The notes beneath the pieces were generated by a model, which saw only the letters and a list, made by a program, of their open reading frames with translations, had not been told where the DNA came from and did no database searches. From positions 1 through 8,084 of the forward strand of contig CABRSG010000104.1 in assembly GCA_902473545.1 (NCBI GenBank): a stretch of DNA of 8,084 nucleotides. Direction: 5' to 3'. This document shows, piece after piece, positions 6,179-8,084 of the stretch. The stretch's first letter is position 1; each line of letters starts with the position of its first letter. Made by a program: the position numbers and the translations under genes. This DNA comes from an uncultured Lachnospiraceae bacterium. GTDB lineage: Bacteria > Bacillota > Clostridia > Lachnospirales > Lachnospiraceae.

Positions 6179-7618
6179 ATGGCGAAAGACAAGAAATTAG
6201 TGGAAGCGATCACCTCGATGGAGGAGGATTTCGCGCAGTGGTACACCGACGTCGTAAAAAAAGCGGAGCTGACCGATTACACCAGCGTGAAAGGCTGCAT
6301 GGTGATCAAGCCGGCAGGCTACGCGATCTGGGAAAACATACAGCATGAGCTGGACAGACGTTTCAAGGAAACCGGAGTGGAGAATGTATATCTGCCGATG
6401 CTGATCCCGGAAAGCCTGCTACAGAAGGAGAAGGATCATGTGGAGGGCTTTGCGCCGGAGGTGGCGTGGGTAACACACGGCGGACTGGAGCCGCTGCAGG
6501 AGAGAATGTGCGTGCGTCCGACCTCCGAGACGCTGTTCTGTGATTTCTATGCGAACGACGTACACTCCTACCGTGATCTGCCGAAGGTATATAACCAGTG
6601 GTGTTCGGTTATGCGCTGGGAGAAAACGACCCGTCCTTTCCTTCGTTCCCGCGAGTTTCTGTGGCAGGAGGGACACACCGCGCACGCGACTGCCGAGGAA
6701 GCGGAGGAGCGCACCATCCAGATGCTGAATGTTTACGCTGATTTCTGCGAGGAATTTCTTGCGATTCCGGTGATCAAGGGGCGTAAGACCGATAAAGAAA
6801 AATTTGCCGGAGCGGAGGCAACCTACACCATCGAATCGCTGATGCACGACGGCAAGGCGCTGCAGTCCGGCACCAGCCACAATTTCGGCGACGGCTTTGC
6901 AAAGGCTTTCGGCATTCAGTATGCAGATAAAGACAACACCTTAAAATATGTACATCAGACCTCCTGGGGGATGACCACCCGTATGATCGGCGCGATCATC
7001 ATGGTTCACGGTGACAACAGCGGTCTGGTGCTGCCGCCGCGGGTAGCGCCCACACAGGTGATGGTGATCCCCATCCAGATGCAGAAGGACGGCGTGCTCG
7101 ATAAAGCAAACGAAGTAAAAGAGACGATTGCCAAAGCAGGTCTGCGCGTGAAGCTGGACGATTCCGAGAAGAGTCCGGGCTGGAAATTCTCCGAGCAGGA
7201 GATGCGCGGCATCCCGGTGCGTATCGAGCTTGGACCGAAGGATATCGAGGCAGGACAGGCTGTCATCGTGCGCCGCGACACGCGCGAAAAACTGGTGACA
7301 CCGCTTGAAGAGCTGGCACAGAAGACGGCGGAAGTGCTGGAGACCATGCAGAAGGATATGCTGGAGCGCGCACGCGCACACCGCAATGCGCACACCTATA
7401 CGGCGACGAAGCTTGACGAATTCAAGGATATCGCAGAAAACAAGCCGGGCTTCATCAAAGCAATGTGGTGTGGCTGTCAGGAATGCGAGGACGCACTCAA
7501 AGAGGAGGCTGGCGTTACCTCCCGCTGTCTCCCGTTTGAGCAGGAGCAGATCGCGGATACCTGCATTTATTGTGGAAAACCGGCGACGAAGATGGTTTAC
7601 TGGGGAAAAGCGTACTAG
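6179..7618 (+). CDS. proS: Prolyl-tRNA synthetase, short archaeal/eukaryote-like type
   Basis: This class II synthetase charges tRNA-Pro with proline. At 479 residues it is the short type without the INS editing domain that long bacterial ProRS carries between motifs 2 and 3. Visible are the motif 1 region (NVYLPMLIPESLL, 69-81), RPTSETLF (113-120), the motif 2 region (RPFLRSREFLWQEGHT, 152-167), GTSHNFG (231-237), and motif 3 (GDNSGLVLPPRVAPTQ, 278-293). The anticodon-binding domain follows (about 294-405). The C-terminal zinc-type domain has Cys431, 433, 436, 450, 462 and 465. The chain ends in KAY, the terminal Tyr being a hallmark of this type. All catalytic blocks appear intact. Cis-editing of Ala-tRNA-Pro should therefore depend on a separate YbaK/ProX-like protein, which is not in this window. 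It has its own promoter; the leader is too short for a T-box. A membrane protein gene starts two bases after its stop. Confidence 0.97.
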   Translation: MAKDKKLVEAITSMEEDFAQWYTDVVKKAELTDYTSVKGCMVIKPAGYAIWENIQHELDRRFKETGVENVYLPMLIPESLLQKEKDHVEGFAPEVAWVTHGGLEPLQERMCVRPTSETLFCDFYANDVHSYRDLPKVYNQWCSVMRWEKTTRPFLRSREFLWQEGHTAHATAEEAEERTIQMLNVYADFCEEFLAIPVIKGRKTDKEKFAGAEATYTIESLMHDGKALQSGTSHNFGDGFAKAFGIQYADKDNTLKYVHQTSWGMTTRMIGAIIMVHGDNSGLVLPPRVAPTQVMVIPIQMQKDGVLDKANEVKETIAKAGLRVKLDDSEKSPGWKFSEQEMRGIPVRIELGPKDIEAGQAVIVRRDTREKLVTPLEELAQKTAEVLETMQKDMLERARAHRNAHTYTATKLDEFKDIAENKPGFIKAMWCGCQECEDALKEEAGVTSRCLPFEQEQIADTCIYCGKPATKMVYWGKAY

Positions 7619-7620
7619 AA

Positions 7621-8084
7621 ATGATAACATTTGCGAAAAAATATAAGAGAGCGCTTATCGGCTCGCTGCTGTTTTCCTTCGTGTGCTTTGGGTTTATGCT
7701 GACACACTTTACCCTCTGCATCGACGACGAAACGTGGATCCTGGCATCGGAGCCGAGCGCGCTCTGGATCCTTCAGGGAAGATTTGCCATCTGGCTGTTT
7801 GATCTGATCTTCACGTGCAACGGAAATTTTGCACCGTTTCTCTGGGATTTTCTGGCGATTATCGGCTGGAATATATCCGGCATGATTTTTGCATACGCGC
7901 TTCTGGAAGAGCCAAAGGAGCGGCAGGTGTTTTTCTTCTGCGCGTATTATTCCTCCCTGCCCTTTGCGGTGGGAGAAATTATGGCGTTCTCCATGTTCAA
8001 TCTGCAGGTGAGCATCGCGATGACAGCGACGGCAGTAAGCTTTGTGCTCAGCCGGCGCTTCCTGAAGCAGCGCAGAAAAAAGGA
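7621..8084 (+). CDS. Multi-pass membrane protein, probable GtrII-like glucosyltransferase, 3'-truncated by window edge
   Basis: The frame is open from ATG 7621 to the window end (154 codons), so the C-terminus is missing. The N-terminus (MITFAKKYKRALIGS) is basic and followed by a hydrophobic segment at 11-32. Acidic CIDDE (33-37) and GRFAIWLFDL (53-62) follow, then hydrophobic stretches at about 73-95, 103-123 and 126-144, and a basic cytoplasmic-looking stretch, RRFLKQRRKK (145-154). An Asp-Asp pair just after the first membrane helix, followed by a GR(W/F) motif before the second, is the pattern of membrane glucosyltransferases of the GtrII-like group, which modify surface polysaccharides using lipid-linked glucose. 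This family call is from pattern recognition and is tentative. The start is two bases after proS, with only a weak GGGGAAAAG (7602-7610) upstream. The frame is also open further upstream, so coupling or another start are both possible. Confidence 0.7.
   Translation, partial: MITFAKKYKRALIGSLLFSFVCFGFMLTHFTLCIDDETWILASEPSALWILQGRFAIWLFDLIFTCNGNFAPFLWDFLAIIGWNISGMIFAYALLEEPKERQVFFFCAYYSSLPFAVGEIMAFSMFNLQVSIAMTATAVSFVLSRRFLKQRRKK

Overview
The window reads as ordinary chromosomal DNA of a Bacillota bacterium, most likely class Clostridia and family Lachnospiraceae. This is inferred from strong AGGAGG-type ribosome sites, sigma-A-like promoters with 17-bp spacers, a moderate GC content (judged by eye, not counted), the gene order ywlC / low-MW phosphatase / rpiB / upp / dCMP deaminase, and a short ProRS of the archaeal/eukaryote-like type. 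The species cannot be named from the sequence. No mobile element, CRISPR array, rRNA or tRNA was seen.

Layout: (1) positions 1-2049 hold the 3' four-fifths of a glycogen/starch phosphorylase, cut by the window edge and followed by a strong intrinsic terminator. (2) A good extended -10 promoter (2160-2188) starts a tightly packed five-gene operon on the + strand: threonylcarbamoyl-AMP synthase (2225-3271), a low-molecular-weight phosphatase-like protein (3295-3753), ribose-5-phosphate isomerase B (3750-4178), uracil phosphoribosyltransferase (4195-4824) and dCMP deaminase (4883-5365). It combines tRNA modification (t6A), pentose phosphate metabolism and pyrimidine salvage/dUMP supply, and resembles the ywlC-ywlE-ywlF-upp neighbourhood of Bacillus subtilis. 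(3) A convergent DUF402 gene lies on the - strand (5422-5916) with its own promoter. A candidate intrinsic terminator for the upstream + strand operon lies inside it. (4) A separate promoter (6075-6103) and a GC-rich leader precede proS (6179-7618). Two bases after proS begins a membrane protein, probably of the GtrII-like glucosyltransferase superfamily, which runs off the window end.

The most notable observation is that the phosphatase-like protein of the operon has Ser in place of the nucleophilic Cys of the CX5R loop and Ser in place of the general-acid Asp, so it is probably a pseudophosphatase. Smaller points are the Shine-Dalgarno-poor start of ywlC with an overlapping short ORF, the antisense terminator candidate, a 13-bp direct repeat around the dCMP deaminase stop, an operator-like inverted repeat upstream of proS, and the close coupling of proS to a glycosyltransferase-like membrane gene. 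I found no convincing new multi-gene system.
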